From: CAIMUM01 sp034429715
Lineage (GTDB): Bacteria; Chloroflexota; Dehalococcoidia; GIF9; UBA5629
NCBI GenBank assembly: GCA_034429715.1
Contig: DAOUFR010000013.1
Location: 61,809-125,808, forward strand
DNA: 64,000 bases
Direction: 5' to 3'
Each line of letters starts with the position of its first letter. Within the stretch, counting starts at the first letter, position 1. The translations under genes and the position numbers were made by a program. The notes under the pieces are model-generated. The model made no database searches. It had not been told where the DNA came from and saw only the letters and a list, made by a program, of their open reading frames with translations. Below, piece after piece: positions 24,182-32,390 of the stretch.

Positions 24182-25510
24182 ATGGACTATAACGCCGCGG
24201 TCGCCTATCTCGCGGGACTCACGGATTACGAAGTATCGCCTGCCGCAGCCTACAACGCCGCCAATTTCGACCTGCGCAGGGTTGAGATATTGCTGCGCAA
24301 GCTGGGCCTGCCCCAGAGGGGGAGGAAGACGGTACACATAGCGGGCACCAAAGGCAAGGGCAGCACGGCGGCTATGCTGTCCTCTATCCTGACCTCCGCA
24401 GGCTACCGCACCGGCCTTTTCACATCGCCGCACCTGTATACATGGCAGGAAAGAATCGTCGTTGACGGCCGCCCGATAACAAAAAAGGATTTCGCCCGCC
24501 TGGTGGGCGCCGTTCAAAAGCACGTGCAGAAAATCAATGGGGAAGGCCGATTTGGAAAAATCACGACGTTTGAAGCACTGACCGCCGTGGCATTCCTCTA
24601 TTTCAGAGACAGGGGCGCAGACTTCCAGGTGCTGGAGACAGGGATGGGAGGCAGGCTGGATGCCACCAACGTCGCCGAGCCGGACGTGTGCATTCTGACC
24701 TCCATCAGCTTCGACCATACCGGGGTGTTGGGCGATACCCTGTCCAAGATCGCCGGCGAAAAAGCGGGGATAATCAAGTCCGGCTGCACAGTGATCAGCG
24801 CCCCTCAGAAACCGGAAGCTCTGGCGGTGATCAAACAAAAATGCAGACAATTCAATTTAGAGCTGGTCCTGGCGGGAAAAGATATATCCTGGAAACGCCT
24901 GGGCGGAAATTTGAACGGCCAGTCTTTTACCGTCCGATGCCTGAGCGGCAGTTATATGCTGCGAATACCTCTGCTGGGCGATCATCAGATGGAAAATGCC
25001 GGCCTGGCCGTGGCTGCCGCAGAGGCCCTGCGGCAGCGCGGAGCGAAGATCACTCGGGATCATATCGCATCGGGGCTAAAAAGCGTGCACTGGCCGGCTC
25101 GCCTGCAGATACTGAAAAGGGCTCCCCTGCTCGTGATAGACGGAGCACACAATGCCCACTCGATGAACGCTCTTCTCGAATCAGTAAAAAGGTATTTACC
25201 CCATAAAAAACTTATTGTGATATTCGGCTCGTCCGGCGATAAAGATATCGAAGGCATGGCAAAAGCGCTGGCGGGGCCGGCATCGAAGGTAATCATCACC
25301 AGCTCGGGCCATCCCAGGGCCGCCGCCGCGTCGCAACTGGCCGGCATTTTCGGGCGGCAGGGCGTGACGGCGGACATCAGGCGTAATGCTAAAGAAGCGC
25401 TGTCGGCAGCTTTGTCCACCTCCTCAAACGACGACCTCATACTGGCAACCGGATCGCTATTTCTGGCAGCGGATGTCGCAAGAGCCTTTAAGGATGGTAA
25501 TTTTAGATAA
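24182..25510 (+). CDS. folC: Folylpolyglutamate synthase/dihydrofolate synthase
   Basis: A 442-residue Mur-ligase-family enzyme that adds glutamate to folates and, in many bacteria, also makes dihydrofolate from dihydropteroate. It shows the P-loop VHIAGTKGKGSTAAMLSSIL, then FTSPHLYTWQERIVVDGRPI, the LETGMGGRLDATNV segment, SISFDHTGVLGDTLSKIAGEKAG with the Mg-binding histidine, and the C-terminal LVIDGAHNAHSMNALLESVK. The N-terminal MDYNAAVAYLAGL fits the family start. Upstream is an extended -10 but no ribosome site. It is separated from the glycosyltransferases by 95 bases and probably transcribed alone. Confidence 0.95.
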   Translation: MDYNAAVAYLAGLTDYEVSPAAAYNAANFDLRRVEILLRKLGLPQRGRKTVHIAGTKGKGSTAAMLSSILTSAGYRTGLFTSPHLYTWQERIVVDGRPITKKDFARLVGAVQKHVQKINGEGRFGKITTFEALTAVAFLYFRDRGADFQVLETGMGGRLDATNVAEPDVCILTSISFDHTGVLGDTLSKIAGEKAGIIKSGCTVISAPQKPEALAVIKQKCRQFNLELVLAGKDISWKRLGGNLNGQSFTVRCLSGSYMLRIPLLGDHQMENAGLAVAAAEALRQRGAKITRDHIASGLKSVHWPARLQILKRAPLLVIDGAHNAHSMNALLESVKRYLPHKKLIVIFGSSGDKDIEGMAKALAGPASKVIITSSGHPRAAAASQLAGIFGRQGVTADIRRNAKEALSAALSTSSNDDLILATGSLFLAADVARAFKDGNFR

Positions 25511-25555
25511 ATTGACCCTGCACCGTATCACGGCGCCCGGGAATAATGTCGCTAA

Positions 25556-25810
25556 TTAAGCCTTTTGAGAGGTTTCGGCCGCTACGGGAAGCATCCTTTC
25601 GAGCAGGCGCTGCAACGTCATGATGTGAACACACTGGCCCCACTGAGAGAAGAAATGGCAGTTGCAGTTCCAATTACCATCGCTGAATGACAGGACATGG
25701 CTGTCATTTTCGCCGCGGAAATCGGCTGAGAAATTGTGGATGGTTACTCGCTCGGGCTCCTCTGCATAGCGTTTGGCTTTTTCGATCTTGCCGGCGAGAC
25801 TGGGTTGCAT
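25556..25810 (-). CDS. Small SWIM zinc-finger-like protein
   Basis: An 84-residue protein whose centre has C49-x-C51...C60-x-H62 (CNCHFFSQWGQCVH), the CxCx(n)CxH pattern of SWIM zinc fingers. It is preceded by a typical VLSFSDGNWNCNC strand and followed by a helix (IMTLQRLLERML). The N-terminal half has KRYAEEPERVTIHNFSADFRGENDSH, also resembling the strand pair before SWIM motifs. SWIM domains bind DNA or proteins and are usually part of transposases, Swi2/Snf2 proteins or plant factors; a free-standing protein this short is unusual. A GGAGG ribosome site precedes the ATG. Divergent from tldD. Confidence 0.75.
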   Translation of the reverse strand: MQPSLAGKIEKAKRYAEEPERVTIHNFSADFRGENDSHVLSFSDGNWNCNCHFFSQWGQCVHIMTLQRLLERMLPVAAETSQKA

Positions 25811-25947
25811 CGGTTACCTCCGCCAAAAGTATATAACGGCCGGTATTAAAAGTCTATCTTAATATAATAGTCGTTATGTCAACAAATTGCGTCTCCGCTG
25901 ACATTCAGCCAGGGCTCCGCCTTGTTTACACCCTATCTAAGGTTATC

Positions 25948-25956
25948 TGCTAAAAT
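25948..25956 (+). promoter_or_regulatory. Extended -10 element of the tldD operon
   Basis: TGCTAAAAT at 25948-25956 ends 19 bases before the tldD ATG at 25976; no Shine-Dalgarno sequence is seen. A TTTACA at 25925-25930 is three bases too far for a good -35. Confidence 0.35.
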
Positions 25957-25975
25957 TGAATATCCAAGATAGACT

Positions 25976-27334
25976 ATGCAGGACAAATTGTTTTCCGTTA
26001 TCCGCAAGCTCAAAGCTGATTACGTCGAGGTCCGCCTTGATGAGAGCCAATCGAGCCGTCTGGTCTTCCGGGGCGAGCGCCTGGAAGAGGCGGGCAGGAC
26101 GGCCGGCGCGGGCGGATGCGTGCGCGCGCTGGTGAAAGGAGGATGGGGCTTTGCCAGCTTTAACAGTCCGGGCAGGATGGAGGAGAGCGCTGCCCTGGCG
26201 GTGGAGCAGGCTGCCCGTGTGGGAAAAGGAAAGAGCGAGTTCAGCCCCGCCCGGGCCGTCGTCGATAAGGTTGACGCCGAGTATAAGAAGAATCCTCTGG
26301 CAGTCCCCCTCTCGGCCAAGAAGTCCCTGCTGGATGAGTATAACCGCATCATGCTTGAAACACCGGACATCCAGACTACCAGCATCGGTTACGGTGATAT
26401 CAGAAAAAAGGTAATTTTCGCCAGCTCCGACGGCTCTTATATCGAGCAAAGCCGCATAGACTTGAACCTGCGCCTGTCGGCCATCGCCAGCCGCAACGGC
26501 GACGTCCAGCAGGTCGGCCTGAGTATAGGCAGCAAGGGTGATTTCTCAACCGTGGAAGGCCTGCAAGAGAAGGTGCGGGGCATCGCCCGGCGGGCCGCAG
26601 CCATGCTCTCCGCTCCCGAGGTCAAAGGGGGAACCTACACCGTGGTCCTTGACCCGGTGCTGGCGGGCGTATTCGTTCATGAGGCATTCGGCCATCTCTC
26701 AGAAGCAGATCATATCTATGAGAATCCCCAGATGCGGGAGATAATGGTTCTGGGACGCAGGTTCGGCGGACAACATCTCAATATCGTGGACGGCGCGGCC
26801 TTGCCGGGCCTGCGCGGCAGCTACAGGTATGACGACGAAGGGACGCCGGCCGGCAAGACTTATTTGATCAAAGAAGGGGTGCTCAACAGCCGGCTTCATT
26901 CCCGTGAGACGGCCGCCAAAATGGGGGAGAAACCCACCGGCAACGCACGGGCTATTAATTATGCTTATCCACCCATAGTGCGTATGACCAATACCTATAT
27001 CGAGCCGGGATCCACCACGTTCGACGAGATGATTGGCGGGATCAAGGAGGGCGTTTACGCCAGGGACTGGTACGGCGGCACAACCAGCCTCGAGATGTTC
27101 ACTTTCTCTGCCGGTGAAGCCTACATGATCAGGGATGGTAAGATCGCTGAGATGATCAGACCGGTGGTCCTGAGCGGCAACGTCTTCACAACGCTGCACA
27201 ATATAGATGCGATCGGCAACGACCTTGATATGAACCAGGGCGGCGGCTGCGGAAAAGCCGGCCAATCGCCGCTGCCCGTCTCCAACGGCAGCCCTCACAT
27301 AAGAATTCAGAACTGCCTGGTGGGGGGCAAATAA
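25976..27334 (+). CDS. tldD: TldD family metalloprotease
   Basis: A 452-residue TldD protein. It has YVEVRLDESQSSRLVFRGE near the start, GFASFNSPGRMEESAALAVEQA, and the zinc site VFVHEAFGHLSEADH (HExxxH with the following acidic/histidine residues). The substrate-channel motif EGTPAGKTYLIKEGVLN and GNARAINYAYPPIVRMTNTYIEPG follow, then LDMNQGGGCGKAGQ near the end. TldD and its non-catalytic partner TldE/PmbA form a heterodimer that trims unfolded peptides, for example maturing microcin B17 or degrading CcdA in E. coli. The partner gene starts two bases downstream. It heads a five-gene operon. Confidence 0.95.
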   Translation: MQDKLFSVIRKLKADYVEVRLDESQSSRLVFRGERLEEAGRTAGAGGCVRALVKGGWGFASFNSPGRMEESAALAVEQAARVGKGKSEFSPARAVVDKVDAEYKKNPLAVPLSAKKSLLDEYNRIMLETPDIQTTSIGYGDIRKKVIFASSDGSYIEQSRIDLNLRLSAIASRNGDVQQVGLSIGSKGDFSTVEGLQEKVRGIARRAAAMLSAPEVKGGTYTVVLDPVLAGVFVHEAFGHLSEADHIYENPQMREIMVLGRRFGGQHLNIVDGAALPGLRGSYRYDDEGTPAGKTYLIKEGVLNSRLHSRETAAKMGEKPTGNARAINYAYPPIVRMTNTYIEPGSTTFDEMIGGIKEGVYARDWYGGTTSLEMFTFSAGEAYMIRDGKIAEMIRPVVLSGNVFTTLHNIDAIGNDLDMNQGGGCGKAGQSPLPVSNGSPHIRIQNCLVGGK

Positions 27335-27335
27335 A

Positions 27336-28634
27336 ATGGAAGAGATACTTGAGATCGCCCGCAGGTCTGCAGACAGCGCCGAGGTCTGCCGCGTAACATC
27401 CATCAGGACTCCGGTCCAGTTCGAGGCCAACCGCCTCAAGCAGATCCAGACCAAGGAATCGGTCTCCGTCGCCCTTCGCCTGATCAAGAACGGTAAAATG
27501 GGCTTCGCCCAGGCCAGCGGTGATATCGCTCCCGCCGACCTGGTTGACATGGCACTCGAGACCAGCCAGTTCGGCTACCCGGTGGACTTCGACTTCCCCG
27601 TACTCGGGCCTTTTGAAGAAGTCGCCGTCTACGATCCGCAGGTCGAACGTGTCGGAATCAATAGTCTGATCAGCCTCGGCCAGGCCGTCGTCGACGCCGT
27701 GTGTGCCAATACGCCCGGTATACTCTGCGAGGGAAGTATATCGCGCGGTATGTCCACCTTCGAAATCGCTGTCAGCGGAGGCGGGCGCGCATCATGCAAG
27801 CGCAGCAATTTCAGTATCAGCATGGACGGTATGCTGGTCAGGGACGGGGACATTCTGTATGTCGGCGACATACGCAGCTCCTGCCGTCCCATCACCGACC
27901 CTGAGCCGGTTGCGGGCGAGATCATCAGGCAGCTCGACCTGGCCAGGAACAATGCTTCCATCAAGTCGGGCGGCATGCCGGTGATTTTCACGCCTTTCGG
28001 CGTGGCAGGCTCGCTTCTGGCCCCGCTCATATCCGCCTTTAACGGCAAGACCGTGCTGGACGGCGCCTCGCCCATCAAAGATAAAAAGGGCGCGGTTATA
28101 TTCGACAGCAGACTATGCTTATCTGATGATCCCACCATACCCTACCAGCCGGGAAGCACACCTTTCGATGACGAGGGGATGCCGGCAAGGCGCAACGCTC
28201 TGATAGACCACGGGAAGGTGGTCCAATTCTATTATGACCTGCATACGGCGGCGCTGGCCGGATCATCGAGCACGGGCAATGGCGGCCGCAACGGTGGAAT
28301 GCCCGCCCCGGCGGTCCACGCGCTGGTGATCGAAGGCGGTAAGATATCCCTGGCTGATATGGTCAAAGATATGAAAGAAGGTCTGATCATCGAGCAGATG
28401 ATGGGCGCCGAACAGGGAAACATACTCAACGGGGATTTCAGCGGCAATGTGCTGCTGGGTTACAAGGTTGAGGAAGGGGAAATCACCGGCAGGGTCAAGG
28501 ACACCATGGTCTCCGGCAACGTATATCAGCTATTGAAAGAGGTCCTGGCCATGGGCAGCGACAGCCGCTGGATAGCCGGCTACGTGAATACACCAAGCAT
28601 CTACTGCCCCTCTATCTCCGTTGCAGCGAAATAA
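27336..28634 (+). CDS. pmbA: TldE/PmbA family protein
   Basis: A 432-residue partner of TldD. It shares the fold (SVALRLIKNGKMGFAQASG, then DGMLVRDGDILYVGDIRS, and the C-terminal EGEITGRVKDTMVSGNVYQLLKEV) but lacks the HExxxH zinc motif, as expected for TldE. The two genes are separated by one base, which indicates a fixed heterodimer. In E. coli, both are needed for peptide maturation. No obvious peptide substrate (small precursor gene) lies beside the pair. The next gene is a PAC2 protein on the same transcript, six bases downstream. Confidence 0.95.
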   Translation: MEEILEIARRSADSAEVCRVTSIRTPVQFEANRLKQIQTKESVSVALRLIKNGKMGFAQASGDIAPADLVDMALETSQFGYPVDFDFPVLGPFEEVAVYDPQVERVGINSLISLGQAVVDAVCANTPGILCEGSISRGMSTFEIAVSGGGRASCKRSNFSISMDGMLVRDGDILYVGDIRSSCRPITDPEPVAGEIIRQLDLARNNASIKSGGMPVIFTPFGVAGSLLAPLISAFNGKTVLDGASPIKDKKGAVIFDSRLCLSDDPTIPYQPGSTPFDDEGMPARRNALIDHGKVVQFYYDLHTAALAGSSSTGNGGRNGGMPAPAVHALVIEGGKISLADMVKDMKEGLIIEQMMGAEQGNILNGDFSGNVLLGYKVEEGEITGRVKDTMVSGNVYQLLKEVLAMGSDSRWIAGYVNTPSIYCPSISVAAK

Positions 28635-28639
28635 AAGAA

Positions 28640-29455
28640 ATGAAGAAACTGGTCAATTTTCGCAAGGAACCGCGGCCGCACGCCTGCGACATGGTGGCGG
28701 CATGGCCGGGCATCGGCAACCTGTCCCTTATCGTAACGCGCTACCTGAGGGAGAAGCTGGGCGCAGAGGAGATAGGGGAGATCGAGCCCTTCACCTTCTT
28801 CGACCCCATCGGCGTGATGGTTAAAGACAACATCGTCGAAACTCCGCAGTTCCCCGAAGGCAAGTTCTTCTACTGGCATAATGCATCCGGCAAAAAGGAC
28901 ATCCTCTTTTTCATCAGCGACGAGCAGCCGGCCTACAAAGGTTACGACCTGGCAAACTTTATTCTCGATATAGCCAAGAAATTCAAGGTCCAGCGTATCT
29001 ACACATTTGCAGCCGCCATCGCCAAGATCCACCATACTGAGCAGCCCAAGGTATGGGGCGTGGCCACCGACGCGTCGCTGGTCGCCTACCTCAAGAAGTT
29101 TGACGTCGTGCTGCGCGGCCGCCTTCAGATCGCCGGATTGAACGGCCTGCTGCTGGGGGTTGCCAGGGAGCGCTCCATGGAAGGCATCTGCCTCCTGGGG
29201 GAGGTCCCCTCTTACACCACGCGAATACCCAATCCCAAGGCTTCGCTGGCCGTATTGAAGGTGCTGCTTCAGGTGCTGGAAGTCGAGATCGATCTCAGCG
29301 AGCTGGCCAAAATCGCCGAGGAGTCGGACCAGCAGATGAAACGGCTGGCTGCGCAGGCGATGGGTGAATATATAGACCGCTACACGCGTCCGGTATGGCC
29401 GCCCCCGGAGGACGAGGGCGAATTCGAGGACGAAGAGGAAGAGGAGGAGGAATGA
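28640..29455 (+). CDS. PAC2 family protein with acidic tail
   Basis: A 271-residue PAC2-fold protein: MVAAWPGIGNLSLIVTRYL (start signature), EIEPFTFFDPIGVMVKD, FYWHNASGKKDILFFISDEQP, IYTFAAAIAKIHHTEQPKVW and LGEVPSYTTRIPNPKASLAVL. PAC2 proteins are related to eukaryotic proteasome-assembly chaperones and archaeal PbaB-type proteins; bacterial members are of unclear function. The last 20 residues are almost all Asp/Glu, an unusual disordered tail. It sits directly behind tldD-pmbA and its stop overlaps the next start (ATGA), so it is translationally coupled to the HEAT-repeat protein. A protein-quality-control operon is a reasonable inference. Confidence 0.9.
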   Translation: MKKLVNFRKEPRPHACDMVAAWPGIGNLSLIVTRYLREKLGAEEIGEIEPFTFFDPIGVMVKDNIVETPQFPEGKFFYWHNASGKKDILFFISDEQPAYKGYDLANFILDIAKKFKVQRIYTFAAAIAKIHHTEQPKVWGVATDASLVAYLKKFDVVLRGRLQIAGLNGLLLGVARERSMEGICLLGEVPSYTTRIPNPKASLAVLKVLLQVLEVEIDLSELAKIAEESDQQMKRLAAQAMGEYIDRYTRPVWPPPEDEGEFEDEEEEEEE

Positions 29456-30384
29456 GTGAATCACAGCCACCGCTGAGTGAAATCATCGCGAAAACACTGT
29501 ATTCGAATGATGAGATCAGTCACTCCGACCTGGTCCGGCTATCTGATTTGAGTGATGACGACCTGTCGCAATATAAGAGGGCCTGGAACAGCGCCCACCT
29601 GGAAAGGCGCGCGCTGATCATATCTAAACTATGTAGCCTGGGCGAGGACGACGCCAGGCTGGATTTCACACGCATATTTAAGTTTTGCCTCGATGATGTC
29701 GATGCCGGTATACGTATCAAAGCGCTGGAGGGTCTGGAGCTGGAAGACAAATACAATTTCGCACTACCTGTAATCAAAACGCTCAAGATGGATGAGTCGC
29801 CGGAGGTAAAGGAAGCCGCCGCCCGGGTGATGGGCAAATTCGCACTCATGGCTGAGCTGGGGGAGCTTCCTTCGGCTGTGGGTGACGATATATTCGATGC
29901 CCTGCTCGGCGTGCTGGAGAATCCTTCCGAACCCGATTCGTTGCGAAGGCGGGCGCTGGAGTCCATCTCACCCTTCCGGCAGGAACTCGTGGCAAGCTAC
30001 ATTGAGGACTTTTACTTCAGCGAGAACCCGGCGCTCAAGACCAGCGCCATATTCGCCATGGGTCGCAACTGCGATCCCCGCTGGCTGGATTACCTGAATA
30101 AAGAGCTGCAGGATAGCAACGCACGGTTTCGATTCGAGGCGGCACGGGCCTGTGGCGAGATAGAAGAAGAGGATACCGTCCCCGGCCTTCTGAATTTATT
30201 AAACGACAACGATCACGAGGTGCAGGAAGCCGCCATCGCAGCCCTGGGCAAAATCGGCGGCCAAAAGGCCAGGGACGCCCTAAACAAATTGAAAACATCA
30301 CCTGAAAACAGGATTAAAGAAGCGGCCATGTCCGCGCTGACAGAGCTTGAGATTTGCCAGGATCCACTATCTTCGAGTTCCTGA
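29452..30384 (+). CDS. HEAT-repeat protein
   Basis: A 310-residue alpha-solenoid protein from ATG 29452, which overlaps the PAC2 stop by four bases. An upstream in-frame start would read through a Gly/Arg-rich artefact of the PAC2 acidic tail and is rejected. From about residue 65 there are six or so helical repeats: DVDAGIRIKALEGLEL, ESPEVKEAAARVMGKF, NPALKTSAIFAMGRN, NARFRFEAARACGEI and NDHEVQEAAIAALGKIGGQ. Such HEAT/PBS-lyase-like repeats provide a protein-binding scaffold. The final repeat ends near IKEAAMSALTELE. It probably works with the PAC2 or TldD/PmbA proteins. Confidence 0.85.
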   Translation: MSESQPPLSEIIAKTLYSNDEISHSDLVRLSDLSDDDLSQYKRAWNSAHLERRALIISKLCSLGEDDARLDFTRIFKFCLDDVDAGIRIKALEGLELEDKYNFALPVIKTLKMDESPEVKEAAARVMGKFALMAELGELPSAVGDDIFDALLGVLENPSEPDSLRRRALESISPFRQELVASYIEDFYFSENPALKTSAIFAMGRNCDPRWLDYLNKELQDSNARFRFEAARACGEIEEEDTVPGLLNLLNDNDHEVQEAAIAALGKIGGQKARDALNKLKTSPENRIKEAAMSALTELEICQDPLSSSS

Positions 30385-30914
30385 AACGGCAATCTGTGCT
30401 TGCAGGGGACAAAGTCCGGCTGCGTCCCCGCCGGCTGGATGACGCCGCAGCCGAGTACAGATGGCGTATGGATGAAGAGCTGTGCCGCTTGGACGCCACT
30501 GAACTACTCACATGTAGCTACGAAGAATTCCATTTGAAATACAGCGCTGAACTGGAGTTCCCCGGCCTGACCCACACCCTCGCCATCGATACACTGGACC
30601 CCATCCATATAGGAAGCTGCAGCCTTTTCAATTTTAACCTGGCGGGAAACACGGCCGAAATTGGGATAATGTTGGGCGATAAGACGTACTGGGGGCGCGG
30701 TTACGGGGAAGACGCATTGAACACCTTTATGCTCGACATTTTCGAGGTCTCCGGCCTGCAGAGCCTGATCCTGCGTACGCTTGACTGGAACGTGCGCGCC
30801 CGGACCTGCTTCGAGAAATGCGGCTTCGTGCCACGCGGAGATATAGTGCGAGGGGAGCACCGTTTCGTAATCATGCAGGCGGAGCGGGGAGCGGTGCTGA
30901 ACAAAGGTCAGTGA
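30354..30914 (+). CDS. GNAT family N-acetyltransferase
   Basis: A 186-residue GNAT-fold protein similar to the RimJ/RimL-type group. It has KVRLRPRRLDDAAAEYRW at the start of the domain, HIGSCSLFNFNLAGNTAEIGIML, then the acetyl-CoA-binding YWGRGYGEDALNTFMLDI, and LDWNVRARTCFEKCGFVPRGD. The start is uncertain: TTG 30354 overlaps the HEAT gene by 31 bases, and GTG 30396 is also possible; neither has a good ribosome site. The 3' end overlaps the convergent speE gene by seven bases. The acceptor (amine, ribosomal protein or sugar) cannot be told from sequence. Confidence 0.85.
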   Translation: MPGSTIFEFLKRQSVLAGDKVRLRPRRLDDAAAEYRWRMDEELCRLDATELLTCSYEEFHLKYSAELEFPGLTHTLAIDTLDPIHIGSCSLFNFNLAGNTAEIGIMLGDKTYWGRGYGEDALNTFMLDIFEVSGLQSLILRTLDWNVRARTCFEKCGFVPRGDIVRGEHRFVIMQAERGAVLNKGQ

Positions 30915-31834
30915 ACCGCTATGGGCGAGGCGTCTGTTATGATACGGCGCGACCGGCCCAGCTTGCGGCGCAGCCTCAGCGGCAGCGAGAAAAGCCCCCG
31001 GTGGGCGATCCCGTCATAAGAACGCAGCTTGCCGCTGACCCTGTCCGCCATCCTGCTGTTGATCTCCCTGGGCGACAGGCGCGCCGGATCGAGCAAGTCG
31101 GATGCTGTATGAAATCCCCACAGGTCGACAAAGGACGGCACATAGACCTGGTACGGGCGCACGATCTTGAAGATACTTTTTAAAGTGCCGTTGATGGCCA
31201 CGAAATTATGCAGGTTGATCCAGCCGGACTGGCCGGACTGCACCACCATGATGCCTCCCGGCTTCAGTTTGTCCCTGACGAGCTTGTAGAATTCCTGCGT
31301 GTAAAGCATGCGGGCCGGGCCCTCCTCCACCGGGTCGGCCAGGTCGATCACAGCGACATCGAAACGTTCTCTTGTCTCGGCGATGTATTTTCTGGCATCG
31401 TCGTGGAGGACGACCGCTCTTTTGTCATCGAATGAGCCCTGGTGAAAGGTCGGCAGGTACTTGCGGCACAGCCTGACCACCTCACCATCGATATCCACCA
31501 TCACCGCCCTGCTTACCGTCCTGTGTTTCAGCACATCGCGCAGGGTTGCCCCCTCGCCGCCGCCGGCTATAAATACCTTCTCAGGATTGGGATGGGCCAG
31601 CATGGCCGGATGGACCAGGGATTCGTGATAGATGAACTCGTCTTTTTCACCGGATTGGATCTTTCCGTCCAGCACCAGGCAGATCCCGAAGGTATGGGTC
31701 TGGGATATCTGAGCATGCTGAAAGCGGGTTTTCCTGTCGTGCAGTACCCGCCGCACACCATGGATCTGCACCAGGTCGTCGGACAGCTCATCGATGAGCC
31801 ACCTTTTGCTGTCGAAATAGTCCGGCCTGGCCAT
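30908..31834 (-). CDS. speE: Polyamine aminopropyltransferase (spermidine synthase)
   Basis: A 308-residue SpeE-family enzyme that transfers the aminopropyl group of decarboxylated S-adenosylmethionine to a polyamine. Signatures are FGICLVLDGKIQSGEKDEFIYHE, VFIAGGGEGATLRDVLKH (nucleotide-binding GGGEG), AVVLHDDARKYIAET and FDVAVIDLADPVEEGPARMLYT, which carries the catalytic aspartate in place of the usual DSTDP. That replacement is typical of the thermospermine/long-chain polyamine branch, so the product could be thermospermine or spermidine. speD ends one base upstream, forming a two-gene operon that supplies its substrate. Confidence 0.92.
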   Translation of the reverse strand: MARPDYFDSKRWLIDELSDDLVQIHGVRRVLHDRKTRFQHAQISQTHTFGICLVLDGKIQSGEKDEFIYHESLVHPAMLAHPNPEKVFIAGGGEGATLRDVLKHRTVSRAVMVDIDGEVVRLCRKYLPTFHQGSFDDKRAVVLHDDARKYIAETRERFDVAVIDLADPVEEGPARMLYTQEFYKLVRDKLKPGGIMVVQSGQSGWINLHNFVAINGTLKSIFKIVRPYQVYVPSFVDLWGFHTASDLLDPARLSPREINSRMADRVSGKLRSYDGIAHRGLFSLPLRLRRKLGRSRRIITDASPIAVH

Positions 31835-32209
31835 CTACCTTCCCGCAGCCGCCGGGCTCTCCATCATGACGCCCCGTTTCAACTCTATATAAGATGTAGA
31901 TTTGGCTTTCAATTTCTCTGCCAGAGGCTTGACGGCCTTTGCCGGCTGGATTACCTCGCCGCAGGTAAAAACATCCACAGCGGCGTAGCAGAATTCCGGC
32001 CACGTATGTATGGATATATGCGATTCCGCGATGATGACAACGCCGCTGATCCCCTGCGGTGAAAACTGGTAAAAGGAATCTTTGATCACCGTCGCCCCGA
32101 TCAATATCGCCACTGCGTTGAGCGCCTCCCTTAGATATTCCATATCGTTGAGAAGCCCTGCGTCGCAGTCCTTCAATTCCAGCAGCATATGTTTTCCCAG
32201 GGCGGCCAA
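31835..32209 (-). CDS. speD: S-adenosylmethionine decarboxylase proenzyme (class 1B)
   Basis: A 124-residue pyruvoyl-dependent enzyme. The proenzyme cleaves itself between Glu and Ser in AESHISIHTWPEF to give the pyruvoyl cofactor on the new N-terminal serine; this motif and the downstream AAVDVFTCGE (active-site cysteine) are intact. The length is that of the bacterial class 1B type. It starts at TTG 32209 with an AAGGAGGG ribosome site. Its product, decarboxylated S-adenosylmethionine, feeds the SpeE encoded immediately after. A possible promoter on the minus strand (TTCGCA, 17 bases, TATGAT) lies in the gap to the divergent secreted-protein gene. Confidence 0.94.
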   Translation of the reverse strand: MAALGKHMLLELKDCDAGLLNDMEYLREALNAVAILIGATVIKDSFYQFSPQGISGVVIIAESHISIHTWPEFCYAAVDVFTCGEVIQPAKAVKPLAEKLKAKSTSYIELKRGVMMESPAAAGR

Positions 32210-32326
32210 GCGGTTTCCCTCCTTATGACATTACATAAATCATAAAACATGCTATTATTAATGCGAAACAGAGTGTAATTTTATATTTTATGTTGACTTA
32301 TTTCAAGAAATACCTTAAGCTGCCTA

Positions 32327-32355
32327 TTGACAAAGTCTATTTGACCTTGTAAAAT
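32327..32355 (+). promoter_or_regulatory. Strong promoter of the cysteine-rich secreted protein
   Basis: TTGACA (32327-32332) and TAAAAT (32350-32355) with a 17-base spacer give a near-consensus sigma-70-type promoter. The start would be near 32362, and a GGAGG site at about 32379-32383 precedes the GTG at 32391. Confidence 0.75.
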
Positions 32356-32390
32356 GCGTTCAAAATTCACTATTTAAGGAGGCGTATGCC

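Noticed and set aside
29395..29451. Extended start of the HEAT-repeat gene
   Set aside because: The extra Gly/Arg residues are the out-of-phase reading of the Asp/Glu tail of the PAC2 gene.
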